64,000 nucleotides of DNA from Adineta vaga (GCA_021613535.1 CP075492.1:18724001-18788000), one strand, 5' to 3'; positions 9,466 through 20,252 are shown, numbered from the stretch's first letter. Notes: a model not told the origin generated them from the sequence alone. A program made the numbers and translations.

Positions 9466-11481
9466 CTAGTCACGTTTTCTTTTTCTTCTAGTTTCATGAA
9501 GAGAAGCAGATGAAAAATCGTTTGTGTCGTTATTTACATTGGCAACGATTAGACTATTTGCACCCAGAATCGTATCAGCTTTTTCCAATAGTTCTTTCGT
9601 TTGTTGCAGTTCTTTTCTTTTTGCTCGTACAGAAGCATCAGTAGTAAGATATAAATCAATAAGATAATCTTGTTCAATAGGAATACGTCTTAATTGATCT
9701 CGCATACCAGAACATACACTAAAGACACATTCAGCACGTACAGATAATGCTATATAATCTATGAATCGTTTTGTTAGAACTTTCCAATATAAATAAATAC
9801 TAAATAACATTTCTTGTACGGACGATTCTTCATTTAAAGCGGATTTCAATAATAATTCGTCATCATTATCATCAATATGTGTTTTGTCAGAAGACAAAGA
9901 ACCAAAACTGAACACTGAACCGGTCGATTTTTTACTTGTTAAAGGATTTTTTAATTTAGCCATTGTCTCCGTATAATAATTATTCATCGTATATGGATCA
10001 AACTTTTCCAATCGAATTAAATCTTGCACTTGTTTAAGAACAGCATTCTTCTGTTGATTCAAATGTAAATCAACAGCTTTATGAAAAATTGGTGTTAATT
10101 TCATTAATAATAAATTATCCTGGATTGTATCATTTTCAGTACTTAATAACACTTTGGATACTTCATGAAAACATTGTTCAATAAGATTGTTAGCCATTTC
10201 AGATAATTGATCAAGTCTTTCTCCTATCAAATATTTTAAGACAGGATTTGAAAGGAAATTTGGTAATTGTTCACCCTCACATCCTGACATCGCATTTCGT
10301 ACTTTTTCTCGATATTCTTTTTTAAATAATTCTTCAGTATATTTACGAATATCTTGTTGAAATTGTACTAATTTACGATGTAAGATATTAATCATACTTG
10401 TATGTTGACCATAATTGCGATCTTCAAGACGTGCTTTCAAAATATGTTCAATATAGTAATCAGTAAGTTCATGATATTTAGCTAAACGTGCTGATTTTGT
10501 CTCCAATTCTTGTGGTAATTTAGATAATTGTGCCCGAATATCTTTTGATTTCTGTTGAATATCACTTCTCATTTTAGGAAACGTTGCTTTCACGCGGTCG
10601 CAATATAAATCAGCTAAACAATTGATTAATGCATCAATTCCGAGACAATTCCACCCAATAGTAGTCAATGCAGGATGTTTTTGAAAAAAATCCTTCTCAC
10701 GCTGACGTGCTTCGTTTAATGAGAGATGTTCTGTTGCTTCGCGGTTACGAACAGCTATAAAACCTAATTTTAATTGTTGAATATTGTTTCTACTCATTGA
10801 TAGTTCTTGAACCAAATCGTTTGGATTAGGTGCTAGATCAGATTTTGTAATAACACCTATAGTCCGAGTACCTAATTTATCATATTCTCGTGCGAGTGCG
10901 AACGATTCCACCGTTCCAATGTCAACATTAGCAGGAAAGACGCATAAAATAACACTACTTTCTTGACGAATATATTTTCGAATTAAATCAGTAGTTTGTT
11001 TATAAATATTTTTTGGTTGATCTGCAATAGGATTTCGTGCGATGCCAGGTAGATCTACAATGGTTAAATCCCGTATGTTAGGACCTTCAACTTGTAATTC
11101 AATCAGTTTATCAACTATTTTTTTATTATTCCCAGCTAACTTTCTAGTTTGACTTTCAATATAATTCCGAATATCCACTCTCGTTGTATCCAAGACCACT
11201 TTCTTTTCTCCATTTTGTATGTGATAAACTAGTCTAGTATCAGATTTACGTAATCTTAGCACAAGTGGACATCGAGTTACAATACCAGAACCTTTTGGAA
11301 GTTCGACCTCTGATAATGCTTCTAATAATGTTGATTTACCACTTGATTGATCACCCACAACGACAACGGTTGGAAAATCAATACCATGATTATCTGATGA
11401 TATTAATAATGATCGAACTTCATCAATTTTATCCATAAGAGAACCAACTTTTTCATCGTACACATGTGTAAAATGAGCCAT
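9466..11481 (-). CDS. Mx/dynamin-like large GTPase
   Basis: 671 residues, uninterrupted. The GTPase domain covers about 35-310: G1 GDQSSGKST near 43, G3 DLPGI near 146, G4 TKSD near 214. The stalk follows (about 320-530). A low-complexity Ser/Asp loop lies near 545-570, then a C-terminal helical region like the GTPase effector domain. There is no PH domain and no membrane segment, which with the short N-terminal bundle element (VGSLMDKIDEVRSLL) favours the Mx/DRP type over classical dynamin. Family members self-assemble and couple GTP hydrolysis to membrane remodelling or antiviral restriction; which applies here cannot be told. The extreme C-terminus is basic (RRKRKRD), possibly a nuclear signal. 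The start fits the usual distance to G1. Confidence 0.9.
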   Translation of the reverse strand: MAHFTHVYDEKVGSLMDKIDEVRSLLISSDNHGIDFPTVVVVGDQSSGKSTLLEALSEVELPKGSGIVTRCPLVLRLRKSDTRLVYHIQNGEKKVVLDTTRVDIRNYIESQTRKLAGNNKKIVDKLIELQVEGPNIRDLTIVDLPGIARNPIADQPKNIYKQTTDLIRKYIRQESSVILCVFPANVDIGTVESFALAREYDKLGTRTIGVITKSDLAPNPNDLVQELSMSRNNIQQLKLGFIAVRNREATEHLSLNEARQREKDFFQKHPALTTIGWNCLGIDALINCLADLYCDRVKATFPKMRSDIQQKSKDIRAQLSKLPQELETKSARLAKYHELTDYYIEHILKARLEDRNYGQHTSMINILHRKLVQFQQDIRKYTEELFKKEYREKVRNAMSGCEGEQLPNFLSNPVLKYLIGERLDQLSEMANNLIEQCFHEVSKVLLSTENDTIQDNLLLMKLTPIFHKAVDLHLNQQKNAVLKQVQDLIRLEKFDPYTMNNYYTETMAKLKNPLTSKKSTGSVFSFGSLSSDKTHIDDNDDELLLKSALNEESSVQEMLFSIYLYWKVLTKRFIDYIALSVRAECVFSVCSGMRDQLRRIPIEQDYLIDLYLTTDASVRAKRKELQQTKELLEKADTILGANSLIVANVNNDTNDFSSASLHETRRKRKRD

Positions 11482-11650
11482 ACGTTGTTAATCGTCAATA
11501 TATTATCTTAAATAATCAAAATGTGAATTAATTAATTAAGCTAATTTATATTTAACTTCAGAATAAATAACAATCAGTATACTTTCCATCTAAAAAGGAC
11601 ACACGTATGAAAAATACGTCTACAGTGTATTATTGAATATTTAATTTTAA

Positions 11651-11923
11651 CTCTTTCAATCCCGACAGTTTCTGGCGTTCTGCAAAAACACAAAAAAAAA
11701 ATTAAAAAATCGCTCACTCTTACGTTTAATCAGCTGTATTTAAAATCTAGTGTGATTATTATGACATTAGAAAAGAAAAAGAAGTTGCTGTTATAAAAAG
11801 AACCATGTGTGATAATTCGATTGAACATCACATGACATTCGTTTTCTAAGACGACGAAAGAACGAAATAAAATCTTTTGCATTCTGTATGGCATCTACGA
11901 GATGCCATGCGGGATTGAAAGGA
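11651..11923. mobile_element. piggyBac-type MITE (TTAA-flanked)
   Basis: A 273-bp non-coding element between two TTAA sites (11647-11650 and 11924-11927). Left end CTCTTTCAATCCCG, right end CGGGATTGAAAGGA, inverted over about 14 bp. TTAA target duplication with C/T-rich termini is characteristic of piggyBac-derived MITEs. Subterminal palindrome GGCATCTACGAGATGCC near the right end. It lies in the 5' flank of the GTPase gene. Confidence 0.75.
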
Positions 11924-11927
11924 TTAA

Positions 11928-12450
11928 AGAGATGTTAGCACTGATAAAATCAATCTCTCTTTGTTTCTTCCTACGTTTAACACATGTAAGTGCGAGTGTT
12001 CAAACACAAATGAATATATTCTTCTAGTTTTCTATCAAATAATAATTTCTGTCAGAGGTATATAAATCTTAAAAACGTTTTTGTGAAAAAACCCAGTCAC
12101 TTCTTTTGCAATAAGGAACCAATCGTCTATAATTCATGACAGATGTCACATTTTGTTCGTTCTTTTCTTTTATATATATGGTTTCCATGTAAAATAAAAC
12201 TTTCATCTGCAAACAACACTTCATTCTTTCCTGATAACGTCTTGAAAGGATATAAACCTGTCAAAATCGGATATAAATTGACATATTGAATTACAATCAC
12301 GTTCTTTTGATAAAGTTAGACGTCCCTATATCTTCATGTCAGTTATAATTAATATTCTCATGTTACACATGTTTATTCTTGATTATCAACTTTGAAAAAG
12401 AAAAAAAATATATTCCTGATCAAAGACTGTTTGAATGTGTTAATACAATC
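11928..12450. other. Intergenic stretch, nothing recognised
   Basis: AT-rich, with no open frame of convincing composition and no repeat match to the rest of the window. Confidence 0.5.
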
Positions 12451-12788
12451 AGCCATATTCACAAATTACTTGTTGGTCACCTCACAGCAAAATCGTGGCC
12501 AAAAAGCGATGATTCATACGACTGTTTCATTCTCATGAACAACTTCTCTATTCTCTCTTATATGGCACCTTTCTCTTTGATGATGATCTACTTAATTGGA
12601 TAGCAATTGGCAAAAGGATAGGGAGAGAGAGAAAGGATCAAAAGGTAAAAGAAATTAAAAGAAAAAGTTATGTGCAATGTGACTGTGGAACAATTCGTAT
12701 GTGATCGAAGTTGAAAATGAAACGAATGAATTCTTTTTGGCCACGGCCCCCAGCTATTTCGTGGCCGAAAGGCAATTTGTGAATATGG
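12451..12788. mobile_element. Foldback element with 17-bp perfect ends
   Basis: The ends AGCCATATTCACAAATT (12451-12467) and its reverse complement (12772-12788) are perfect inverted repeats. The similarity extends inward, including a CGTGGCCAAAAAG block at about 12492 and its inverse near 12732. The 338-bp unit has no coding content. I see no clear target-site duplication, so the superfamily is undetermined. Confidence 0.6.
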
Positions 12789-12972
12789 CTCATTCATTAT
12801 ATACCTTAATAATAAAATCTTTTAAAATACATTGAAAAATCATCAGATAGTTTATAAAGATAATTGTTCATACGCTTACTAGGATAATAAGAACAGCATC
12901 TTTCAAAATACCAACAACAGAAATGATTTGCACTGTGCTCATTGCAACTGAAATTGTGACACGTAAAATATC

Positions 12973-13033
12973 ATCTTGAGGGTGTGGGTGTGAGGATATA
13001 CTAGACAAAATCATACACTCACACCCACCCTCT
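12973..13033. repeat. TGTGGG-type inverted repeat
   Basis: ATCTTGAGGGTGTGGGTGTG left arm, spacer with ATATACT, right arm CACTCACACCCACCCTCTT. Lies 44 nt beyond the stop codon of the putative exons at 13078-13372. Confidence 0.85.
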
Positions 13034-13077
13034 TAAAAATCAATTCAGCTCATTCAGCTGAAATACGATAGAGATAT

Positions 13078-13372
13078 TCAACTTTTGGTGTCCGTTTCCC
13101 AAGCTACTGGACATCCAATAAAATTAACTTTGCTTTCGATTCCTTCAAGAATTGTAAAGGAATCGGCTGATGATGCTGGTTGTTTCGGTGAAATGTTGAC
13201 AGTATGGTTGCTTGACTTCCTCTGAGGATGGTGTGTGTATTTTATTAGGATTAACAATAGAGAAAACTCACAGAAATAAAGAGAAAAATTGTTGAAAAAA
13301 TAGTAGAAGGAGAAACTGACTACTCGATAATGTTTGGTTTTCGGTCCGGATGTGTACTTGTCCGATTTTACC
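13078..13372 (-). CDS. Putative last two exons of an unknown gene
   Basis: Two short exons read in phase. The upstream exon (about 13325-13372) encodes SDKYTSGPKTKHYR and ends at a GTAGTC donor. The terminal exon (about 13078-13227) follows an ATCCTCAG acceptor and encodes a Ser/Asn-rich stretch, then NFIGCPVAWETDTKS and a TGA. Evidence is the preserved phase, protein-like composition and a hairpin 44 nt after the stop, as for other genes here. I could not find the 5' exons, so limits and identity are uncertain. No domain is recognised. Confidence 0.35.
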
Positions 13373-13399
13373 TAAGAAGAAAAAATAGTGATTAAACCT

Positions 13400-14110
13400 T
13401 TCAAGCCCCGGTTGTTTTTGGAAAAATACAAAATTTATGAAAAATGTTCAAATATATTCTTAAAAAAAATTATACTTCGTGTCCAACAAACATTAGTATT
13501 TTATTCTTATATGACATTCTTCGAAGCAATCAGCAATAGATAGAAGTAGATTTCAGTTGGACAGGCATATCTTGTATCGAGTCGAACATTCTGGGTGATA
13601 ATAGAATGAAAAAGCACAAAATGATAATAAGTCTAGTTGAAAAATTCATATAGGAAATAAAATAATACCCGAGGAAGATACCTTTAGTAAAGTCACACAT
13701 TGTAAATATACATGAACATGCAGAGAGCAAAGAAACGGCGACATATACTGTCTTTATGTAGAACAACAACAGAGAATGTACGACAAGTATATCGACTATA
13801 GATTTCGAGCATGATACCGTGGCTCTAGTCCGTAACCTAACAAATAAAACCCTCTTCCAAATAACCAGAGAATATGCTGATGACATATTTGTCCCGTCAC
13901 TAAATTTGGACGTGCTTATAAGTAACCGATATTCTAGATCGAATACCGAGACATACACATACATCGCCGGGACTCAAACAAATAATTAAGTACCATAAAG
14001 TACTGGGAATTATAACCTCAAAGAAGAATCTACGAATGCTAGAATAAAATATCAAAACATTCTTGCGGCAAGTTTTCAAGGAAACACTATATGGACACAA
14101 CATACCTGGC
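13400..14110. other. Intergenic stretch, nothing firm
   Basis: Open frames on the minus strand here have low-quality composition and no recognisable motif. A TTAA followed by ACCTTTCAAGCCCCGG at 13392-13411 resembles one terminus of the piggyBac-type MITEs in this window, but I cannot find its partner end. Confidence 0.4.
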
Positions 14111-14353
14111 TTAAAGACAAACACCAGGAAAGCCGGAACCTGGAATAGAACCAAGACAACGACAGCCCCAAGGACAAGAATCATCACTGACAGGATAACA
14201 ACCACCACCACTACAAAAAGAAGGTTTCTTCACTAATTGATGGAGAATGTTATTGCGCGATACATCTGGAATTTTAGTTGCTAGTGTCATGCAGCTTATT
14301 ACCATTAAGGCCAAGAGCACGATCAAATGAATCATTTGGCTGATCTTCTGCAT
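14111..14353 (-). CDS. Secreted cysteine-rich peptide precursor
   Basis: 80 residues. Residues 1-25 are a clear signal peptide (hydrophobic core LIVLLALMVI). A charged spacer of about 20 residues could be a propeptide. The C-terminal 34 residues hold six cysteines with spacing C-x4-C-x7-C-x3-C-x1-C-x12-C. This resembles knottin-type spacing, in which three disulfides form a knot, but no family is assigned. Such peptides serve as antimicrobials, protease inhibitors, signals or toxins; nothing here decides between them. The frame is single-exon and short, so a chance frame is possible. Signal peptide plus regular cysteine spacing makes a real gene more likely. Confidence 0.5.
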   Translation of the reverse strand: MQKISQMIHLIVLLALMVISCMTLATKIPDVSRNNILHQLVKKPSFCSGGGCYPVSDDSCPWGCRCLGSIPGSGFPGVCL

Positions 14354-14646
14354 TATTGTTTCTTGCTTCTCGACACTTGAGGAGACAGTAGTAGATACGT
14401 CAATAACATGCTCCTACAGTTATACGCTGTCGTTAAATACACGCCGATCGCCGAGCCAGGAGGAATCTATGAGAAAAGAGTATTTCTCTAGAAATTGAGA
14501 GAGACAGATGTCTTTTTTTCTCGCGAGGTGAAAGGCCGTTTGACTGTGGGTGGCACTTAATTTTAGTTTATTGAAGCAGGTGAAGTAATTCACGAGGCAA
14601 CCTTTCCAACTGGCTAATAGCTGTCGAGCAGAGGCGTCGAAAGTCG

Positions 14647-14691
14647 GAGAGGGTGTGGTTCTTCTCTTTATAATACCCACACCTTCAAAAT
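14647..14691. repeat. TGTGGG-type inverted repeat, 3' of LDLa/EGF receptor
   Basis: Short copy: AGAGGGTGTGGTT, spacer CTTCTCTTTATAAT, ACCCACACCTTC. Lies 129 nt beyond the receptor stop codon. Confidence 0.7.
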
Positions 14692-14820
14692 GTCTCGATG
14701 TACTATTCAGAAGATCTGTCTAACTCTTGGTTTAGACTAGAGATTGGCATGATGGTCCCGCTCATCTCTAGTTTAAAGCTATATTTTATTTTGCAAATAC
14801 ATGAAGCGTAGAACATTAGT

Positions 14821-17800
14821 CTATCGTTGCCAAATACGTTGGATTGACTCAGTGAATTGTTCTCTGTACATCTGTGACGGTAAAACAAATACTGTAAATG
14901 TCATCATCGACGGAATAAAGGAAATAAAATAACCAATGAAATATAACCAAGATTCTCTAGCTGATTTCATACATCCTGATAATAGTGATATAATTAGACG
15001 TGGTAAACTTAATGCAACAAGAATTAATGGTGAAATGAGCAGATGTTTATGTTGTTTAATTTGTTCCATCAAATGTTCTTTAAATAACTTTTTTTTTTGA
15101 CAATTTGAACGAGTAAGAGCTGCACTTATAATAATGGTTAAAGCTGAAATACAGTTAATCGAGAATGGAACAAGAAAATGAAAGATATTTATAATCCAGT
15201 CTAATATTTGTATAGATGATGAATATTTGTTTACACACCATGTACGTTTTTCTTCTTCTTCTTCTTCTTCTTCATCGATTAAATAACGATTAAGTGGATC
15301 ATAAATATAACTAGAAATTGTTAAAAGAGTAACAATGAAAATAATCCATTTAGACATTTGTTTACTTTTTGATTTATCAAAATGAATTCCTTTTAAAATA
15401 TTAACAGCTCGTTCAATGGCAACACAGGCACTAAACCAATCACTAATACTTGAAAGACATCGAAGAAAAAAATCTATGAATACACATTGAACATATAAAA
15501 ATAAACGATTGTTAATTAAACCGATGTGTGACGCTAGGAGAAAACAAATCTTCATTATAAGTACTATAACGATGATCAAAGATAAAATTGATGAAACAAA
15601 AAGATAAATACCACAACCAACTTGACGAGTTATTTCTTCTTTAAATGTTATAATCGATAGGAAACTGTTTATAAAACCTAAAACGAACATAAATATAGTA
15701 CTTAATATTGCAACTTTGATAATAATAGATTGTTGACTAATTCCAGTTCTAGGTTGAATGTGATATCCTAAAATAATATCCAATGAAAGGGTCGCTCCTG
15801 TAGTAGAAAATTGACATCTTCGTCCGAAAGAACATTGACGACAACCACAAATCGATGGTGTTGGACATTTTGGATCATCTTGAAAACAATAACCTTTGTT
15901 TTCACAAATATTATATTCTCCACAAGTATAATTCATATTATGATCAAATTCAAAACAATTAGCTTGTCGATCACGATTACATAAACAGAAGTGTACTTTA
16001 TCATAAAAACAAACTAAATCCAAGTGTTTTTTACATGGACTATGATAAAATTTTATATTTTTTAATAAATGTTGATTAGCAAATGTCTCATTGAAGAGTT
16101 CAATAATAGATCGACACCGATGAGAAGGAATAATTTCTGTAGATATATTTGAAGAAACAATACTTTTTTCCATAAGAACAATTAAATAATATTGATCAGA
16201 CATTTCTGCAAAGGCAATATTGAACGGCTCTGTAACATAAACTACCAATGAATATTGAACAAATCCTATTTTTTTAAAAATACTTCTTCTTTTAAGTTTC
16301 TTTTGCTTACCAATGGTTACGAAATGAACTAGTAAAAGTGATGGAATAGATACTTTACGATGAAATGATATATGAATTCGAGTTCGTTTTTTTTCATATT
16401 GACAACGAGGTCCAGTATATTCTTCCTTACAAATACATATATAATCATTCGAATCGCTTGATACGTGTCGGATATCTTTTGGTATATACTGTCCACCATG
16501 AAGACAGAGCTCAGCATAGGATGAATGCTGAGAAAGATAACATCGTGAACCAAATCGACCAGGTGGACATAAACAGATGGAATCACTAATACAAACTGAA
16601 TCTGCTGAACAATTACATTCATATTCAATATCACATTGAACACCTGACCAACGTGGTTCACATCGGCAAAATGTTGACATTGGATCGTTGATATAGGCAA
16701 AGCATTGACCATGAATGCATGGTAACATGCATTTATATTGAACGTTTATATTGAACGCGGGAATTTTAAGTAAAACGGCTAAACGATGTACAGGAAGGAA
16801 TGGAAATCGAAGCGGAAAAATCCAACTGATCCGATAATTCAATGTCAATTGATTGAATGCATCTATTTGTACTGAATACGTTTTTGATAAGTTTTTTGAG
16901 CTTGTTGAATAGAGTAAATAAATATTATATTTATTTCGACATTCTCTAATAGGTAGATATTCAATATGATCATGTGATTGAATATTTCTTTCATTATCAA
17001 TTAGAGTAATTAAAAAAATGAATATACTTTGCCAATCTTCCGATATTTGTATCTGAACTGTAAGACTAACACGTTGATTTTGATATTGACATTTATCTCC
17101 AGAATAACTTGGTGGACATAGACAATATGATTTCTTAGTATCATCATCCATTCGAATTCGAATAGTTATCCCTCGATTACATAACCATTCATAATCAGAA
17201 TTAAATTCTATTGGATCTACAAATAACGAACGATCCTGATCTTCAAAAAAAGCTGAACGGGTATCAGTGCTTAATGACAATGGATAATTTTTCATATTGT
17301 ATAATTTGAAATAAGTATTTGCTGCTCGAAAGACAGTTCTATCTTTACATACAAATGATTCGATATTTCTCACTGGAGGATGACAGTTCATGAGTCCAGA
17401 AAGTTTAAAGTTCTTACAGAATGATTCATCATCATTAAATTTACAGTCTGTTTGATTGTTGCAAATTTTATCAAGTTTAATAGACTTCGAATCATTCCAA
17501 CAATGAAAGTCATATTCGACACCATTCATACTTTCTCTCGAATAAGATTTTCGTTCATCTGTTCCACCGAGACAATTATCAATACCATCGCCAGCTTGAT
17601 GAATTGGTAAACATGACACTTTTGATGTATCATTATGAAAAATACAGCTATGATGAAGTACAGGACAAGTCGAAGATAAACAATCAACTTCATCAGCTCC
17701 ATCTTTACACAACCAATGTCGATTACATCTTGTATAAGTGTTACTACATGGCCAATCGTCACATTTCGTTTCATCCGTTTCATATTCGTCATCTATTAAT

Positions 17801-19437
17801 ATAGGTAACAAATCTGTTCTTACATCGCATATCGTTTGAAAGTATATAGAAGTTCGGATTAAGTTTTTTTCAATGTTTTCATCTACACCATTTGTACAAT
17901 CTTCTTTCTTATCTTCAATAATTAATGATGCAAAACACTTTTCTTGTCCATTCGAATAACACTTAAAACGTTGTCGAACATCATTCAGTAAACAACTTTG
18001 ATTAAATATTTCATCATCATCAAATGGACAATCTCGTATACCATCAACAAGGCGTTGTTTAGAAATACATTTCGTTGAGTTTAAACATCGATACATAGTT
18101 GAATAATTACAATGATCTATTTCATTCGTTGGTATCAAACATCCACGGAATATATTTTTAATATTTTGAACAAGAGTTTTTATAGTAAAGTCTGAATCTG
18201 TACTTTTCAACCCTAACTCGGTAAAATGTCGACAAGTGAAATTATTAAACTTATTTGTAGCCGGTAGAAAATCTGAACATAGTTTTTCATCATAACACAC
18301 AAATTCAGGTAGAGAAAATTGACCAAACTCGATTGATTCATTCGAATACATCAACCGCGCATGTCCCAAGAGGAGAGAAACATAACGAAATTCGTATAGC
18401 ATTGGACACATGTCTTTTATACAGGTTAAATCTGAGCAAAACTCTTCACACCATTCACGATCGACTAGATTGTAGAGTTTCATGGAACAACCTGTAGCAT
18501 TAGAGCAAAAATCAGCTTGCAGATGAGAAGTACGGCGATTCTCACATATGTCGATCCCATTCGTGCATTCTCCATCACCGCATGGAAAGTCATTTGGCCC
18601 TGGTCGACACACATGTTCTTCGCAGCGGAACACTGGGTACGAATAACAGCTACTGCTAAGATCTTGTGGCCCTGACTCGTCTGTTCTATCCAAACAATCT
18701 GGATGTCTTCCATCATCATTAAAAAATTCTATTGGAATGCATAAACCATTATGACAGCGAAATTCTTTATCATTACATTGATTGATTTCAAGTTGCCAAC
18801 AATTGTTTTCATCAGAATTATCTACACATTCACTTTTTCCATTGCAAATCTCTCGCCAATCCAAACATGACAGTTTTGTTTGACAATTTAGATGTTGATA
18901 ACATGTCATTTCAGTTTTCTGCTCTATTTCATCTTTTTTTCGAAAAGCGTACTTAACAATATCATCGAACGATCTACCCATTCCATAATCAAATGTAAAA
19001 CGGCATAAAGGTCCAAACCATGGTGATGTACAATTATAAAATAACATTTCTCTCCAGGATAAAAAATTTAAATCGTTATTCAAAAAAATTTCGTATCTTT
19101 CAGCTAAATCGATCGAAGCGGACCATTGAAGTAACATATTACTAGTGATATTTTCTTCTTTTAATTTAGCAAAAGTTAAATTAAAGTCAATTGAATTTGT
19201 AGAATCCAAGTCTTCCATAAAGTTATTTTCTTCTGACGCTTGAAGGCAATATAAAGTCGACTGATACACAACAAATTTAAGATCTTCATACTCGTTAATT
19301 TTATATTCAGAATTGTAATATGAAAGACAATCTTCATTTTGATGACTAATAATATTAAACCGATACTGTGTCACTGATTGAATATTCCATATGAACAAAA
19401 TCCATAGCAGAAACATACTATGGATTAAAATACGCAC
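14821..19437 (-). CDS. LDLa/EGF-rich seven-transmembrane receptor
   Basis: 1538 residues, no intron. A signal peptide (FLLWILFIWNIQSV) is followed by a long ectodomain. LDL-receptor class A modules are recognised by their CxxxSDE-like calcium cages: LSCLDWREICNGKSEC with DNSDENNC near residues 195-213, CHNGLCIPIEF near 228, and others near 455, 565 and 640. EGF-like modules follow (GDKCQ near 780; CIHGQC, CICKEEYTGPRC near 910-1040; CGCRQCSFGRRC near 1190). The last 320 residues contain about seven hydrophobic helices typical of a rhodopsin-class core. The intracellular side carries a run of nine Glu, from a CTT microsatellite at 15249-15273. LDLa modules usually bind ligands, so a secreted ligand coupled to G-protein signalling is inferred. 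Many apparent frames on either strand inside it are shadows. Confidence 0.85.
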   Translation of the reverse strand: MRILIHSMFLLWILFIWNIQSVTQYRFNIISHQNEDCLSYYNSEYKINEYEDLKFVVYQSTLYCLQASEENNFMEDLDSTNSIDFNLTFAKLKEENITSNMLLQWSASIDLAERYEIFLNNDLNFLSWREMLFYNCTSPWFGPLCRFTFDYGMGRSFDDIVKYAFRKKDEIEQKTEMTCYQHLNCQTKLSCLDWREICNGKSECVDNSDENNCWQLEINQCNDKEFRCHNGLCIPIEFFNDDGRHPDCLDRTDESGPQDLSSSCYSYPVFRCEEHVCRPGPNDFPCGDGECTNGIDICENRRTSHLQADFCSNATGCSMKLYNLVDREWCEEFCSDLTCIKDMCPMLYEFRYVSLLLGHARLMYSNESIEFGQFSLPEFVCYDEKLCSDFLPATNKFNNFTCRHFTELGLKSTDSDFTIKTLVQNIKNIFRGCLIPTNEIDHCNYSTMYRCLNSTKCISKQRLVDGIRDCPFDDDEIFNQSCLLNDVRQRFKCYSNGQEKCFASLIIEDKKEDCTNGVDENIEKNLIRTSIYFQTICDVRTDLLPILIDDEYETDETKCDDWPCSNTYTRCNRHWLCKDGADEVDCLSSTCPVLHHSCIFHNDTSKVSCLPIHQAGDGIDNCLGGTDERKSYSRESMNGVEYDFHCWNDSKSIKLDKICNNQTDCKFNDDESFCKNFKLSGLMNCHPPVRNIESFVCKDRTVFRAANTYFKLYNMKNYPLSLSTDTRSAFFEDQDRSLFVDPIEFNSDYEWLCNRGITIRIRMDDDTKKSYCLCPPSYSGDKCQYQNQRVSLTVQIQISEDWQSIFIFLITLIDNERNIQSHDHIEYLPIRECRNKYNIYLLYSTSSKNLSKTYSVQIDAFNQLTLNYRISWIFPLRFPFLPVHRLAVLLKIPAFNINVQYKCMLPCIHGQCFAYINDPMSTFCRCEPRWSGVQCDIEYECNCSADSVCISDSICLCPPGRFGSRCYLSQHSSYAELCLHGGQYIPKDIRHVSSDSNDYICICKEEYTGPRCQYEKKRTRIHISFHRKVSIPSLLLVHFVTIGKQKKLKRRSIFKKIGFVQYSLVVYVTEPFNIAFAEMSDQYYLIVLMEKSIVSSNISTEIIPSHRCRSIIELFNETFANQHLLKNIKFYHSPCKKHLDLVCFYDKVHFCLCNRDRQANCFEFDHNMNYTCGEYNICENKGYCFQDDPKCPTPSICGCRQCSFGRRCQFSTTGATLSLDIILGYHIQPRTGISQQSIIIKVAILSTIFMFVLGFINSFLSIITFKEEITRQVGCGIYLFVSSILSLIIVIVLIMKICFLLASHIGLINNRLFLYVQCVFIDFFLRCLSSISDWFSACVAIERAVNILKGIHFDKSKSKQMSKWIIFIVTLLTISSYIYDPLNRYLIDEEEEEEEEKRTWCVNKYSSSIQILDWIINIFHFLVPFSINCISALTIIISAALTRSNCQKKKLFKEHLMEQIKQHKHLLISPLILVALSLPRLIISLLSGCMKSARESWLYFIGYFISFIPSMMTFTVFVLPSQMYREQFTESIQRIWQR
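15249..15273. repeat. CTT trinucleotide microsatellite in coding sequence
   Basis: About eight TTC units on the plus strand encode a poly-Glu run in a predicted intracellular loop of the receptor. It is an in-frame repeat that can vary in length without a frameshift. Confidence 0.85.
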
Positions 19438-19439
19438 CT

Positions 19440-20180
19440 TTTTCTAAAAAATGAATTATTAACTTTTTTCTTCTAATAACATAGTATTATATTTAAGAGA
19501 CTCATTTGACACGTTCAACTAAACTAATAATGTGTTAAAACATCAGTTTTTTCTCTCTTTACCATACGTGATATGAATGACTTATGGAATACATTCATTT
19601 TAATGTGATTCTCGACAACTTTTTCTTTATAGCTATTTGTATTCATGCAACTATCAGGATTAATCATAGTAATAGGTGTTCTCTTTATCAATACCCAACC
19701 CTCAACATATTTGTTAGTTTTCTACATTAATTAGTACGCAGAAAGTAACCATAGTGAAACTTCCTGAGCATAAAAGTCATATTTTATTAACAAACCGTCA
19801 GGTCTGCGAATGTCAAACATAAGAAAAAAAGTTCGACTCGGGGAACATAATTGAAACCGACTTATGAAATCTAAAACATAAATGTCCATCGTGGTCAAAA
19901 AATCAGCCGCGGAGGTTTCGAAAAAACTGATGCCGTGACAGTACTAACAATAAAAATATATAAAACTTTCTTTTCGTACAATACCCATTAAATGTGCTGA
20001 CCGAGAAGGAAACTGCTTTTAATCTGAATCATGATACAATTATAATCTCAAGCATTAGGAATTTTAGAGATAAAAATAAAAGAAAAATTTCCAAAAATTC
20101 AACCGCTGCCTCGCCGTACCGTGACGGTAACGAAGAGTTGGCTGCCGCCATGGACATCTCTGATTTGAAATTAATATAAA
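19440..20180. other. 5' flank of receptor gene, nothing recognised
   Basis: AT-rich, no gene seen on either strand. It presumably holds the receptor promoter, but no defined core element can be assigned. Confidence 0.5.
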
Positions 20181-20181
20181 T

Positions 20182-20223
20182 CGGGTGTGGGTGTATCTTT
20201 CTCTTATACCACACCCACCCAAA
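20182..20223. repeat. TGTGGG-type inverted repeat, 3' of SDR gene
   Basis: CGGGTGTGGGTGTAT, spacer CTTTCTCTT, ATACCACACCCACCC. Compact, nearly perfect hairpin 29 nt beyond the SDR stop codon. Confidence 0.85.
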
Positions 20224-20252
20224 CAATTAAAAACATAATAAATATTGTTTAT

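Noticed and set aside
13530-13964. 144-codon minus-strand frame
   Set aside because: Hydrophobic and irregular, no motif, and overlaps other equally long frames; no splice model supports it.
16329-18719. Several long frames inside the LDLa/EGF receptor gene
   Set aside because: They are shadows of the 1538-codon frame in other phases, produced by its Cys/Asp-rich codons.
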